Part shown: in pieces, positions 30,005 to 38,617 of the stretch
Layout of the letters: every line of letters begins with the position of its first letter
Numbering within the stretch: the stretch's first letter is position 1
Origin: Nostocoides sp.
Lineage (GTDB): Bacteria; Actinomycetota; Actinomycetes; Actinomycetales; Dermatophilaceae
Direction of reading: 5' to 3'
DNA length: 64,000 bases
Assembly (NCBI GenBank): GCA_016702415.1
Contig: JADJEA010000001.1
Coordinates: forward strand, 663,001 to 727,000
Made by a program: the position numbers and the translations under genes
Notes under the pieces: generated by a model
Databases searched by the model: none
What the model saw: only the letters and a program-made list of their open reading frames with translations
What the model was told of the DNA's origin: nothing

Positions 30005-30700
30005 ATGCGTCGCCGACTCCTCCTCACCGCGCTCGCGGTCAGCCTCCCGTTGTCGCTGGCCGCCTGCTCGGGCTCGACCACGGCGACCGACCCAACGGCA
30101 GCCCTGGCCAAGGCCAAGACCACCCTGGACACCGCCAAGGCCGTGACCCTCGACCTGAAGTCGAGTGCAGCGGTGCCCGCCGGCCACAACGGCGTCTCCG
30201 GGGCCAAGGGGACCGGGATCATCGACCCGACCACCCCGAAGTTCTCCGGCCAGGTCAGCGCGGTGGTCAATGGCACGCCGGCCACCGTCCGGATGGTCGG
30301 CATCGGCGACAAGACGTGGATGTCCTTCTTCACCCCCAAGCTGACCCCGATCGACATGGAGACCCTCGGCGCGCCCAACCCCGGGATGCTCTTCAAGCCC
30401 GAGACCGGATTGTCGAGCATGCTCGGCAAGGCCAGCGGGGCGGCGGGCGGCAAGGATCAGCGCTACGGCAAGGAGGTCCTCCAGACCTACACCGCCACGG
30501 TGCCCGGCCAGGTCGTCGTCGATCTCCTCCACCTCGGGACGGCCACGGAGACCTTCGCCGCCGAGTTCGGGATCGAGCCGACCAGTGGGCAGTTGCGGGT
30601 GGCCAAACTCACCGGGGTCTATTACGAGGGCGAGCCGGCGTCGACGTACTCCGTGGTCCTCACGGACTACGGAAAGACCATTGACATCCCCCAGCCCTGA
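30005..30700 (+). CDS. LppX/LprG-family lipoprotein
   Basis: 231 residues with a lipoprotein signal (MRRRLLLTALAVSLPLSLAAC, lipid-bearing Cys at 21) and a LppX_LprAFG-type domain that forms a hydrophobic pocket in mycobacterial LprG. Visible features are the alternation TPATVRMVGIGDKTW and the late TYSVVLTDYGKTIDI. The adjoining MFS gene starts inside its last codons. In Mycobacterium the lprG-p55 pair moves triacylated lipids or glycolipids to the outer layers; the same arrangement here, in an apparently non-mycolate actinobacterium, suggests lipid export. Confidence 0.85.
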   Translation: MRRRLLLTALAVSLPLSLAACSGSTTATDPTAALAKAKTTLDTAKAVTLDLKSSAAVPAGHNGVSGAKGTGIIDPTTPKFSGQVSAVVNGTPATVRMVGIGDKTWMSFFTPKLTPIDMETLGAPNPGMLFKPETGLSSMLGKASGAAGGKDQRYGKEVLQTYTATVPGQVVVDLLHLGTATETFAAEFGIEPTSGQLRVAKLTGVYYEGEPASTYSVVLTDYGKTIDIPQP

Positions 30701-32513
30701 GGCGCGGTCCGGCGCTGACTCGCCGACCGGCCGCGACTCCCTCCGAGGTCCCGACTCCCCGCGTGGCCCCCGCCTCCCTGGCCCCGCCTCCTCGCGTGAC
30801 CCCGACTCCCTCCCTGGCCCCCACTCGCCGCCAACCGCTGGCGCGCCGCGCGCCCGGACCCTGCTGACCTTCGCCTCGATCGCCGTCGCGCTCGCCGCGG
30901 CCGACACCTATGTCGTCGTCCTCGCGTTGACCGACATGATGCAGGGCGTCGGCCTGGGCATCGATCACCTCCAGCAGGCGGCCCCGATCATCTCGGGTTT
31001 CCTCCTGGGGTATGTCGCGGTCCTGCCCCTGATCGGCCGGCTCGCCGACCTCGTCGACCGCCAGCGGGTGCTGATCGGCTGCCTCGCCATCTTCGTCGTC
31101 GGCTCGATCGTCACCGCCCTCGCGGTCGAACTCCCGGTGCTCGTCATCGGCCGGGTCGTCCAAGGCGTCGGCGGTGGCGGACTGGTGCCGGCGACGCTGG
31201 CGATCGTGGCGGCCCTTTGGCCCGAGGGCCGCCGCGGACTGCCGCTCGGGGTCGTCGGAGCCGTCCAGGAACTCGGGTCCGTCCTCGGTCCCGTCCTCGG
31301 TGCGTTGATCCTCGCGGTCGCGGACTGGCGGGCGATCTTCTGGCTCAACGCGATCGGGGGAGTCGTCCTCGCGGGGCTGATCGCCCGGGCCGGTGGTGGG
31401 CTGCGGTGGCGGGTGCACGGCATACGACTGGCGGTGACGCTTCTCGGGGTGACCATCCTCGGCCTGGCCCTGTGGGCACCGGCCAGCCTCACCGACAGCG
31501 TGACCCTCGGCATCCCGTTCGTCCCGTTCGGGTCGATGACCTCGCGGCTGGCCACTCCCATCGGTGTTGTCGGGCTCGCCCTGGCGGTCCTGGCCTTGGG
31601 GTGGTCGATCCGGGCAAGTTGGCCGGTCCTGCGTGGTGCCGACCCGACCGGTGCCGCCCTGCTCGGCGGTGCGCTCGGGGCGATCGTGCTCACCTTCGCC
31701 TCCTCCGATCCCGAGAAAGAGGTCGTCGGCCCCCTGGGATTCGCCCTCCTGCCGCTCGGGCTGATCCTCGCCGCCGGGTATGCCGTCCTCCACCGCCGCA
31801 CGCCCGACCCGGTCATCCCACACGGGGTCGTCCGCGGCACGACCATTTGGGCGTTTCTCGTCTCCCTCCTCGTCGGGGTCGCGCTCGTCGCGGTCATCGT
31901 CGACATCCCGCTCCTGGCCCGGCTCATCCACACCGACGCCGCGGGCGCGACGCCGGTGGCGACCGAGGGTGCCCTGATCCTCGTCCGGTTCCTCATCGCC
32001 GTCCCGGTCGGAGCCCTCCTGGGCGGCTGGCTGCTGCGGTGGACCGGTGACGGGTCCGTCGCCGCGCTCGGGCTGGCCTGTGCCGCCGTTGGATTGGCGG
32101 TACTGACAACCTATGGCCGGGGGTCGTTCGCCACCGCGTCGTCGTATGCCGTGCTCGCCCTCGCCGGGCTCGGCGTCGGCCTCGCGCTGGCCCCGGTCAA
32201 CAACGCCGCCCTGGCGCAGACGGCGATGTCGGCGCACGGGACCGCCAGTGCGCTCGTCGTCGTCGCCCGGATGGTCGGGATGGTCGTGGGGATCTCGCTC
32301 CTGACCGCCTTCGGCCTGCACCACTACTACCAGGTCGTCGCCGCCCTGCCCGATCCCTCCGACAAGGTCGCGCTCGTCGATGCGGGAATCGCCCAGGTGC
32401 ACTACGTCTTCCGGGGCGCGACCGTGGCCGCCGCGCTCGGGGCGCTGCTCGCCCCCCTTCTCGGGCTGAGGCGGCACGCCCGGGTGAGCGGTCGGCCCAC
32501 CTTCGGGCTCTAG
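30681..32513 (+). CDS. MFS transporter (DHA2/P55-like)
   Basis: About 610 residues and many membrane helices (roughly 14), beginning LLTFASIAVALAAADTYVVVLAL, with the MFS loop signature GRLADLVDRQRVLIG and the helix-5 block GAVQELGSVLGPVLGALI. TTG 30681 is the preferred start, overlapping the lipoprotein stop by 20 nt with GGAAAG before it; the frame is open farther upstream, so this is uncertain. The first 50 residues are a Pro/Ser/Asp/Arg linker made of degenerate repeats. Expected partner of the LprG-like lipoprotein. Confidence 0.85.
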   Translation: MTSPSPEARSGADSPTGRDSLRGPDSPRGPRLPGPASSRDPDSLPGPHSPPTAGAPRARTLLTFASIAVALAAADTYVVVLALTDMMQGVGLGIDHLQQAAPIISGFLLGYVAVLPLIGRLADLVDRQRVLIGCLAIFVVGSIVTALAVELPVLVIGRVVQGVGGGGLVPATLAIVAALWPEGRRGLPLGVVGAVQELGSVLGPVLGALILAVADWRAIFWLNAIGGVVLAGLIARAGGGLRWRVHGIRLAVTLLGVTILGLALWAPASLTDSVTLGIPFVPFGSMTSRLATPIGVVGLALAVLALGWSIRASWPVLRGADPTGAALLGGALGAIVLTFASSDPEKEVVGPLGFALLPLGLILAAGYAVLHRRTPDPVIPHGVVRGTTIWAFLVSLLVGVALVAVIVDIPLLARLIHTDAAGATPVATEGALILVRFLIAVPVGALLGGWLLRWTGDGSVAALGLACAAVGLAVLTTYGRGSFATASSYAVLALAGLGVGLALAPVNNAALAQTAMSAHGTASALVVVARMVGMVVGISLLTAFGLHHYYQVVAALPDPSDKVALVDAGIAQVHYVFRGATVAAALGALLAPLLGLRRHARVSGRPTFGL

Positions 32514-32518
32514 GGCCG

Positions 32519-33853
32519 TCAGGCGGCGGGCTCGGCGACCCGGCCGATGAAGAGCGGGGCGTGGGTTGAGGTCTCGTGGATGACGAACAGGAAGGGCCGG
32601 TCGAGGGTGACCTCCTTGGGCTCGACGACCGCCCCCATCGCGAGCAGGACGACCGCGGTGGCCGCGGCGGCCTCGGTGCCCTTCTCGTCCACGGCGATAA
32701 AGACCTCGTGGAGGATGTCGGAGATGAAGAGCTTTTCCTGGTCCGTCATCCCGGAGAAGTCCGCCGTGTCGCCGAACGCGGTGGGCATTCCCATCGCGGC
32801 GAGATACCTCGGAAGACTGGACGGGACGCGGAAGGTCCACCGCGGCATACCCAAGAGCACCTGGGTGGCGGCGCCGCCGGTGAGTGCGTGGTCCAGGTTC
32901 GCCGTCGTCAGCCACCCCGCGTGGTCGGCGGCGGTCGCCGCGTCGGTCCGGATCAGGGTCATCGCGAGGGTGCCCCCGGCATACGGGAGGGTGACCGCGA
33001 CCCAGCCGGGCCCCTCGGCATACGGCACGCTCACCGACTGGTGCATCATCGGGACCGACCGTTCGCCCGCCGCGGCGACGAAGCGCCCAGGGGTGGTCGC
33101 CTCGGGCACGAAGGGCGTCATCCACGGCGCCTTCAGATAGAGGGCGTTGACGAGGACCAGCCGGGTGGTGGCGTCCACCGCGCCGTCCGGGATCAGTTCG
33201 GGAATTCGCGTGTGGGTGCGCTCGCTGGTCCACGCGTTGATGGCCGCCCGCGCCGGGCCGGCCGCCTTGACGTAGTCCACCGTGTGCAGCCCGGCCCCAT
33301 ACCAGCGCGCGAGCGCGTCGAGGAAGGGCGCCTTCCAGGACATCCCCGCCTGCGGCCACAGGGAGTTCGCGCTGTCCAGCGCGATGTCGTATGCCGGTCC
33401 CCCCGGCTCCTGAATGTGGCCCGCCCGGGACTCCACCACCTGGGTCAAGGCGCCCATGCCCCGGTTCAGGCGGTCGAGGGAGTCGGCGCCAAGGACGTGG
33501 AGCATCTCGCTGGCGGTGGTCCCCGCAGCACCATTGGCGGTCATGGCCAAGGCGACCGCGACGGAGAAGGGCGAACAGGCGAGGTTGTCTTCGGACGCCC
33601 CGAGCAACCGCCGGGTGAGGTCGGCACCGAAGCCGCGCAGGGCCGCGGCCGCGGTCGTGGCGTCCGCCGTGACCTCGGCCGGGGAGAACACCGCCCGCGC
33701 GACCGTCGCCGTGACGACCTCACCGGCGTTCCCCGGCGCGGACGAGCCACCGGCGCACCCGGCGAGTGCCGGCGCGGCGAGGGCGAGGGGCCCGGCGAGG
33801 ACGAGCCCGCGAAGGATTGTGCGGCGGGAGGAGGTGGTGCGCGTCGAGGTCAT
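32519..33853 (-). CDS. Serpin (secreted serine protease inhibitor, lipoprotein)
   Basis: 444 residues. The N-terminus has a twin-arginine pair (SSRRTILRGLVLAG) and a lipobox ALAGC, so it should be exported and lipid-anchored. The serpin fold is plain: NLACSPFSVAVALAMTANGA, LVLVNALYLKAPW, and a reactive-centre loop near 390-412 with hinge EKGTEAAAATAVV. The small-residue hinge is typical of inhibitory serpins. By alignment the scissile bond should lie near AVVEPK, but I cannot place P1 exactly. Bacterial serpins are uncommon; the target could be a host or competitor protease, or the cell's own exported protease. Confidence 0.92.
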   Translation of the reverse strand: MTSTRTTSSRRTILRGLVLAGPLALAAPALAGCAGGSSAPGNAGEVVTATVARAVFSPAEVTADATTAAAALRGFGADLTRRLLGASEDNLACSPFSVAVALAMTANGAAGTTASEMLHVLGADSLDRLNRGMGALTQVVESRAGHIQEPGGPAYDIALDSANSLWPQAGMSWKAPFLDALARWYGAGLHTVDYVKAAGPARAAINAWTSERTHTRIPELIPDGAVDATTRLVLVNALYLKAPWMTPFVPEATTPGRFVAAAGERSVPMMHQSVSVPYAEGPGWVAVTLPYAGGTLAMTLIRTDAATAADHAGWLTTANLDHALTGGAATQVLLGMPRWTFRVPSSLPRYLAAMGMPTAFGDTADFSGMTDQEKLFISDILHEVFIAVDEKGTEAAAATAVVLLAMGAVVEPKEVTLDRPFLFVIHETSTHAPLFIGRVAEPAA

Positions 33854-33857
33854 GGCG

Positions 33858-34433
33858 TCAGCCCTTCGAACTTGGGGAGGAAACGGGTGAGTCGGGATCG
33901 CTCGGCGTGGCGGGAAGCACCTGGCGCTCCGCGCGGGTGAAGGAGAGCCAGTCGTCGCCCTGGACGATCCCCAGGTACGGTCCGGAGCGGTCCAATCGCG
34001 GCTTTCCCGCGATCCAATCGGCGAGCCACGCGTCCTGATCCATCAGTGCCTGGGCGCAGCCCATCTCCGTCATCGCGAGCGACTCGACGATCAGGTGGGA
34101 ATCCTCGACGCGGGCCGGCCCCGACATCGTGTTGCAGCCCGCGTTGAGGGAGATCTGGGCATCGAGGACCGTGAGCCGGATCGTCGTCCCCGGGACCAGG
34201 GCCCGGGGCGGCCGTGGCTGCTCGGCGGGAGCCTCGTAGACACCCGCGATATCGCTCAGCTTCGCGACAGCGATCATCCCGGCCGTGGTGTCGCCGGGAT
34301 CAGCTCCGGTCCCGGAGCCGCTGCCCGACTTGGATGGGGCCCCCGAGGTGGAGCCGGACGCGGGACCGGCGACCTGAGTCCCGCAGGCGGTCAGGAGGAG
34401 GATGGCCGCGACCGTGGCGAGTCGAGCATTCAT
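33858..34433 (-). CDS. META-domain lipoprotein (HslJ-like)
   Basis: 191 residues, beginning with a lipoprotein signal (MNARLATVAAILLLTAC, lipid Cys at 17) and a Ser/Gly linker. The mature part has the META signature SLNAGCNTMSGPA and MTEMGCAQALMDQDAWLADW. The family is linked to heat or stress tolerance and motility in E. coli HslJ, with no known biochemistry. The start 34433 is chosen for the signal peptide; the frame farther upstream is non-coding in composition. It lies 4 bp upstream of the serpin gene and is probably co-transcribed with it. Confidence 0.85.
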   Translation of the reverse strand: MNARLATVAAILLLTACGTQVAGPASGSTSGAPSKSGSGSGTGADPGDTTAGMIAVAKLSDIAGVYEAPAEQPRPPRALVPGTTIRLTVLDAQISLNAGCNTMSGPARVEDSHLIVESLAMTEMGCAQALMDQDAWLADWIAGKPRLDRSGPYLGIVQGDDWLSFTRAERQVLPATPSDPDSPVSSPSSKG

Positions 34434-34545
34434 GCGCCCTTGGACGTATGCCGCGCGCCCCCGGTTCCGCCGGGTCACCCCCCCCCGGGCCCGCGGCGTC
34501 ACCCCCGGGCCGCGGCGGTGGGCCCGCGACGCATTCGGCCCGAGA

Positions 34546-35412
34546 TCACGCCATGACGTGGTGGGCGATGACATCGCACACCTCGGCCGTCGCCTCGAAG
34601 CCGAGCATGTGTCCCTTGCCGGGGATCTCGATCAGTCGCGAGCCGGAGATGCCCTCGTGCAGGGCCCGCGCATAGTGCACCGGGGTGAGCCGGTCCTTGG
34701 TCCCGACCATGATCGTCGTGGGAATCTGACCGAGCATCGCCAGCGAGGCGCTCTCGTCGAGTTCCTCCAGGGCGGTGAAGTAGTTGCCCATGTCGCGGAT
34801 CTTCGTGGCCGCGATGGCGTTGCGGACCAGGCGCACATCCCGGGGGTCGGCGTCGTCGCCGAAGTTGAGATATCGCTGGTGGGGGTTGGTGACGAAAATG
34901 CCGGCGGGGATGCGGGGCCAGCGCTTGGCGACGTGCATGACCCCCATCTCGACCCGCCCGAACCAGCCGGGCCGTTTGACGTCGGCAGCGGCGGTCCCGA
35001 GCAGGACGACCCCGGCGCACCGGGAGAGCAGGTCCTCGGGGTAGCGGCCGGCATACGCCATGACGGTCATCCCGCCCATGGAGTGCCCGGCGAGGACGAA
35101 ATGTCCGCCCGTCGTCTCGGCGATGACTGTGGCGAGGTCGTCCCCGAGCTGACCGACCGACGCCTTGCCGCTGCCGGGGGAGGATTCGCCGTGGCCGCGT
35201 TGGTCGTAGGCGACGACCCGCACCGGCACCCGGGCGTGGATACCGCGGATGACCCGGCTCCACAGGGTCCGGTTGAGGGTCCACCCGTGGGCGAGGATGA
35301 CGGTCGGCCGCTTCTCGTCCACGGCCCGCGGCGGGTAATAGGTCTCGCCGACGATGCGCGCACCGGCAGCGCCCTCGACGACGAAGGATTCGGTCCGGAA
35401 CGGCTCAGCCAT
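34546..35412 (-). CDS. Alpha/beta hydrolase
   Basis: 288 residues. The nucleophile elbow GHSMGG places Ser111; the oxyanion region is AHGWTLNRTLW and the late PGKGHMLGFE carries the catalytic His. There is no signal peptide, so a cytoplasmic esterase, lipase or acyl-amide hydrolase is likely. It overlaps the end of the exonuclease III gene by 8 nt and is co-transcribed with it. Substrate unknown. Confidence 0.88.
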   Translation of the reverse strand: MAEPFRTESFVVEGAAGARIVGETYYPPRAVDEKRPTVILAHGWTLNRTLWSRVIRGIHARVPVRVVAYDQRGHGESSPGSGKASVGQLGDDLATVIAETTGGHFVLAGHSMGGMTVMAYAGRYPEDLLSRCAGVVLLGTAAADVKRPGWFGRVEMGVMHVAKRWPRIPAGIFVTNPHQRYLNFGDDADPRDVRLVRNAIAATKIRDMGNYFTALEELDESASLAMLGQIPTTIMVGTKDRLTPVHYARALHEGISGSRLIEIPGKGHMLGFEATAEVCDVIAHHVMA

Positions 35413-36190
35413 CGGTCACCTCGATCACCACCGGCGCATGATCGGACGCGCCCTTGCCCTTGCGTTCCTCGCGGTCGATCGCGGCACCGGTCACCCGGGC
35501 GGCGATATCGGGGGAGCCGAGGACGAAGTCGATGCGCATCCCCCGGCCCTTCTGGAAGCGCAACTGCTGATAGTCCCAGTACGTGTAGACCTTCGGACCG
35601 GGCAGGACCGGCCGGACGACGTCGACGTACCCGGTGTCGAGGAAGGACTGGAAGGCCGCGCGTTCCCGAGGGGAGACGTGCGACTTGTCCTCGTAGAACT
35701 CCATCGACCACACGTCCTCGTCCCGCGGGGCGATATTCCAGTCGCCCATCAGGAGCGTCGGTCCCTCGGCGAGCCACTCCTGCGCCTGCGCGCGCAGCCG
35801 GGCCAGCCACTCGACCTTGTAGTCCATGTGGGGGTCGGCGATATTGCGGCCATTAGGGACATAGACCGACACGATCCGGATGCCGCCGCACCGCCCCACG
35901 AGCACGCGCGCCTCCGGCTCGCTCGCCTCACCCCAGCTCGGGGCGTCCCGGAAGCCGGGGGCCGCCTCCTCGAGGCCCACCCGCGAGACGATCGCGACAC
36001 CATTCCACTGGTTGAACCCGTGGTGGGCCACCTGATAGCCGATCTCCTCGAAGCGGAAGAACGGGAACTGGTCGGCCCGGGTCTTGGTCTCCTGGATGGC
36101 CAGGATGTCGACGTCGGTGCGTTCGAGCGACGGGATGACTCGCTCGATGCGGGAGCGGATCGAGTTGACATTCCATGTCGCGATCCGCAT
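35405..36190 (-). CDS. xth: Exodeoxyribonuclease III / AP endonuclease
   Basis: 261 residues. Base-excision repair enzyme that nicks abasic sites and trims 3' ends. Active-site residues are visible: Asn8 (TWNVNS), Glu34 (AIQETK), the LLMGDWNIAP Asp and Asn, and the terminal SDHAPV. The start 36190 gives the canonical MRIATWNVNSIRSR. It heads a two-gene operon with the alpha/beta hydrolase. Confidence 0.96.
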   Translation of the reverse strand: MRIATWNVNSIRSRIERVIPSLERTDVDILAIQETKTRADQFPFFRFEEIGYQVAHHGFNQWNGVAIVSRVGLEEAAPGFRDAPSWGEASEPEARVLVGRCGGIRIVSVYVPNGRNIADPHMDYKVEWLARLRAQAQEWLAEGPTLLMGDWNIAPRDEDVWSMEFYEDKSHVSPRERAAFQSFLDTGYVDVVRPVLPGPKVYTYWDYQQLRFQKGRGMRIDFVLGSPDIAARVTGAAIDREERKGKGASDHAPVVIEVTDG

Positions 36191-36266
36191 TTTTCCACGG
36201 TAACGGAGGTCCCCCCCGGCCATAACCCCGAGGGGACGCAAGGCGCATCACATAGGGTTCGGGGCC

Positions 36267-37030
36267 ATGAGCACCGCCCTGGTCACCGGCGCCACCGCCG
36301 GGATCGGTCGCGAATTCGCGACCCAGCTCGCCGCGCGCGGGCACGCCCTCGTCCTCGTCGCGCGGGATGTCACCCGGCTGGAGGAGACCGCGGGGGGGTT
36401 GCGGTCGGCATACGGCATCGAGGTCGAGGTCCTGGCCGCCGATCTGGCCGTCCGCGACGACCTCGCCCGCGTGGCCGCCCGGGTCGTCGATCCCGACCGG
36501 CCGGTGGAGATCCTCGTCAACAACGCGGGTTTCGGTCTCAAGGCCCGCTTCCTCGACAGCGAGATCGCCGATGAGGAGCGGATGTTCGACGTGCTCTGCC
36601 GGGCCGTCCTCGTGCTGACCCATGCGGCGGTCAAGGCCATGGTCGCCCGGGGAGCGGGCGGATCGTCAATGTGTCCTCCGTGGCCGGCTTCATCGCCTCG
36701 AGCAGCTATTCCGCGGCGAAGTCCTATGTCACCGTCCTGACCGAGTCGCTGGCGCCGATGCTCGCCGGGACCGGGGTGAGCGCGACCGCGGTGTGCCCGG
36801 GCTTCGTGCGCACCGAGTTCCATCAGCGGGCGGATCTGGACATGGCGTCGATCCCCGGGTTTGCCTGGCTCGATGCCACCGACCTGGTGCGCGAGGCGCT
36901 CGCGGATGCCGACGCCGGGACCGTCGTGAGCATCCCGAGCCGGCGCTACCGCAGCGTGGCCACCCTGCTCAAGCTCGCCCCTCGCGGCCTTGCCCGCACC
37001 CCGGCCGTCGTCTCCCGGCACCGCCGCTGA
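36267..37030 (+). pseudogene. Short-chain dehydrogenase/reductase interrupted by a one-base frameshift
   Basis: The first frame starts MSTALVTGATAGIGREFATQL (NAD(P) motif TGXXXGIG) and runs through LVNNAGFG to about residue 130. The second part, with VSSVAGFIASSSYSAAKSYV (catalytic YXXXK) and the normal C-terminus, continues in another frame. Adding one G in the GGGG run at 36649-36652 restores a 254-residue classical SDR with the junction reading SGRIVNVSSVAG. Either a real inactivating slip in a homopolymer or a sequencing error. Confidence 0.85.
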
Positions 37031-37094
37031 GCGGGCCGCCCGCCCGCGGTGGGGACGTTTTCGTGGTGGGGGGCGCGCGGCATACCGTGGAGGT

Positions 37095-37694
37095 ATGCCG
37101 ACCTCCCGCCCCGCCGCCGATGTCGCCCCCTCCGGTGGCACCCCGGACCTCGCCGCCGACCGCGCCCGCCTGCTCGACCTCATCACCGCCAAGGCGATCG
37201 TCCACGGGCGAGTGACGCTCTCCTCCGGGCGGGAGGCGGACTACTACGTCGACCTGCGCCGGATCACCCTGGACGGCGAGGCGGCGCCCCTGGTCGGGCG
37301 GGTGATGCGTGACCTGGTGGCCGACCTCGACTTCGACGCGGTCGGCGGGCTCACGCTCGGCGCGGATCCCGTGGCAACCTCGATGCTGCACGCGGCCGCG
37401 GCGGCGGGGGAGCGTCTCGACGCCTTCGTCGTCCGGAAGGAGGGCAAGGCGCACGGGCTGCAGCAGCGGATCGAAGGACCCGCCATCGCGGGGCGGCGCG
37501 TGCTCATCGTCGAGGACACCTCCACCACCGGGGCGTCCCCGCTCGACGCGGCCGAGGCGGCCCGGGAGATCGGGGCGACCGTCGTCGGCGTCGCCACCAT
37601 CGCCGACCGGGCGACCGGCGCCGCGGAGAAGTTCGCCGAGGCGGGGCTGACCTATCGCTACGCCTACTCCCTCGCCGACCTCGGCCTGGCCTGA
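37095..37694 (+). CDS. pyrE: Orotate phosphoribosyltransferase
   Basis: 199 residues. Pyrimidine synthesis step joining orotate to PRPP to give OMP. The PRPP-binding motif VLIVEDTSTTGAS lies at 136-148, and the N-terminal helix plus GRVTLSSGREADYYVDLRR is typical of the enzyme. TGGAGG sits directly before the ATG at 37095. In this position, separated from other pyr genes, it follows the common actinobacterial pattern of pyrE near an SDR and exonuclease III. Confidence 0.95.
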   Translation: MPTSRPAADVAPSGGTPDLAADRARLLDLITAKAIVHGRVTLSSGREADYYVDLRRITLDGEAAPLVGRVMRDLVADLDFDAVGGLTLGADPVATSMLHAAAAAGERLDAFVVRKEGKAHGLQQRIEGPAIAGRRVLIVEDTSTTGASPLDAAEAAREIGATVVGVATIADRATGAAEKFAEAGLTYRYAYSLADLGLA

Positions 37695-37825
37695 CCGGCC
37701 TGGCCTGACCTCCAGCCGCGCCCGGATTGACGAGCGACCCACTCGATCGGCTGACCTTCCCGGATCATCCGGGCTAGGATCGGCGGGACCGTCGCCGGGG
37801 CCGGCGGCCTACGAATGGAGTGGAC

Positions 37826-38494
37826 ATGCTCATCGCGTTGCTCGTCATCGTCGGGATCGTGGTGCTGCTCGGCCTATGGGCAGTCGGGACCTACAACGGG
37901 CTGATCAAGCTGCGCAATCTCGTCCAAGAGGCGTGGCGGCAGATCGACGTCGAACTCAAGCGTCGCCACGACCTGATCGGCAACCTCGTCGAGACCGTCA
38001 AGGGGTATGCCGCGCACGAACGCGGCACCCTCGAGGACGTCATGAAGGCGCGCAGCGCCGCGATGACCGGCGGCCAGACCCCGGCCCAGCAGGCGCAATC
38101 GGAGGGCATGCTCAGCGCCGCCCTCGGCCGGCTGATCGCCGTCGCCGAGGCCTACCCCGACCTCAAGGCCAACCAGAACTTCATGGCCCTCCAGAACGAG
38201 CTGACCTCGACCGAGGACCGGATCGCCTCGGCCCGGCGCTACTACAACGCCAATGTCCGCGAGCTCAACACCAAGGTCGAGACCGTGCCGAGCAACGTCG
38301 TCGCCGGCATGTTCAACGTCAACCGGGCCGAGTACTTCGAGGTCGAGGGCGTCGAGCGCGACCCGGTCAAGGTCGACTTCGGTCAGAGCAACTACACGAT
38401 CCCCCCGCCGAGTGGGTATGCCGCCCCCCAAGACAGCGCCCCCCAGCAAATCCCCACCCCGCCGCCGCCGACGCAGCTTCCCCCCGGCCAGTAA
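37826..38494 (+). CDS. LemA family protein
   Basis: 222 residues: one N-terminal membrane helix (LIALLVIVGIVVLLGLWAVG) and a long helical LemA domain (YNGLIKLRNLVQEAWRQIDVELKRRHDLIGNLVETVKGYA). The C-terminal 40 residues are Pro/Gln-rich. The ATG at 37826 is preferred over GTG 37820 because GGAG sits 5 nt before it. LemA proteins often travel with a TPM-domain or M48 protease gene, which is absent here. Confidence 0.92.
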   Translation: MLIALLVIVGIVVLLGLWAVGTYNGLIKLRNLVQEAWRQIDVELKRRHDLIGNLVETVKGYAAHERGTLEDVMKARSAAMTGGQTPAQQAQSEGMLSAALGRLIAVAEAYPDLKANQNFMALQNELTSTEDRIASARRYYNANVRELNTKVETVPSNVVAGMFNVNRAEYFEVEGVERDPVKVDFGQSNYTIPPPSGYAAPQDSAPQQIPTPPPPTQLPPGQ

Positions 38495-38575
38495 GACCCC
38501 GGGCCCTGTAACGCCATCTGGCCAGTAAGGCTTTCCCCCGGCCAGCAACCCCCCGCCAGCCCCCCGGCCAGAAAG
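38478..38575 (+). repeat. Repeats copying the lemA stop-codon region
   Basis: CCCCCGGCCAG occurs at 38481, 38535 and 38561, and GGCCAGTAAG twice. The first copy contains the lemA stop codon; the rest lie in the following 80 bp. The copies look like local duplications of the gene end. Confidence 0.8.
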
Positions 38576-38617
38576 GCTTAGGGGGCCAATCCCCGGATCG
38601 ATTCGGATCGGACCTTC

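Noticed and set aside
30660..33359. 899-residue minus-strand frame across the MFS and serpin genes
   Set aside because: Extremely rich in Arg/Asp/Gly with no domain; it spans two well-supported genes on opposite strands, so it is a shadow.
36649..36652. Programmed frameshift in the SDR gene
   Set aside because: No slippery heptamer or downstream pseudoknot evident, and SDR enzymes are not known to use recoding; error or mutation is simpler.
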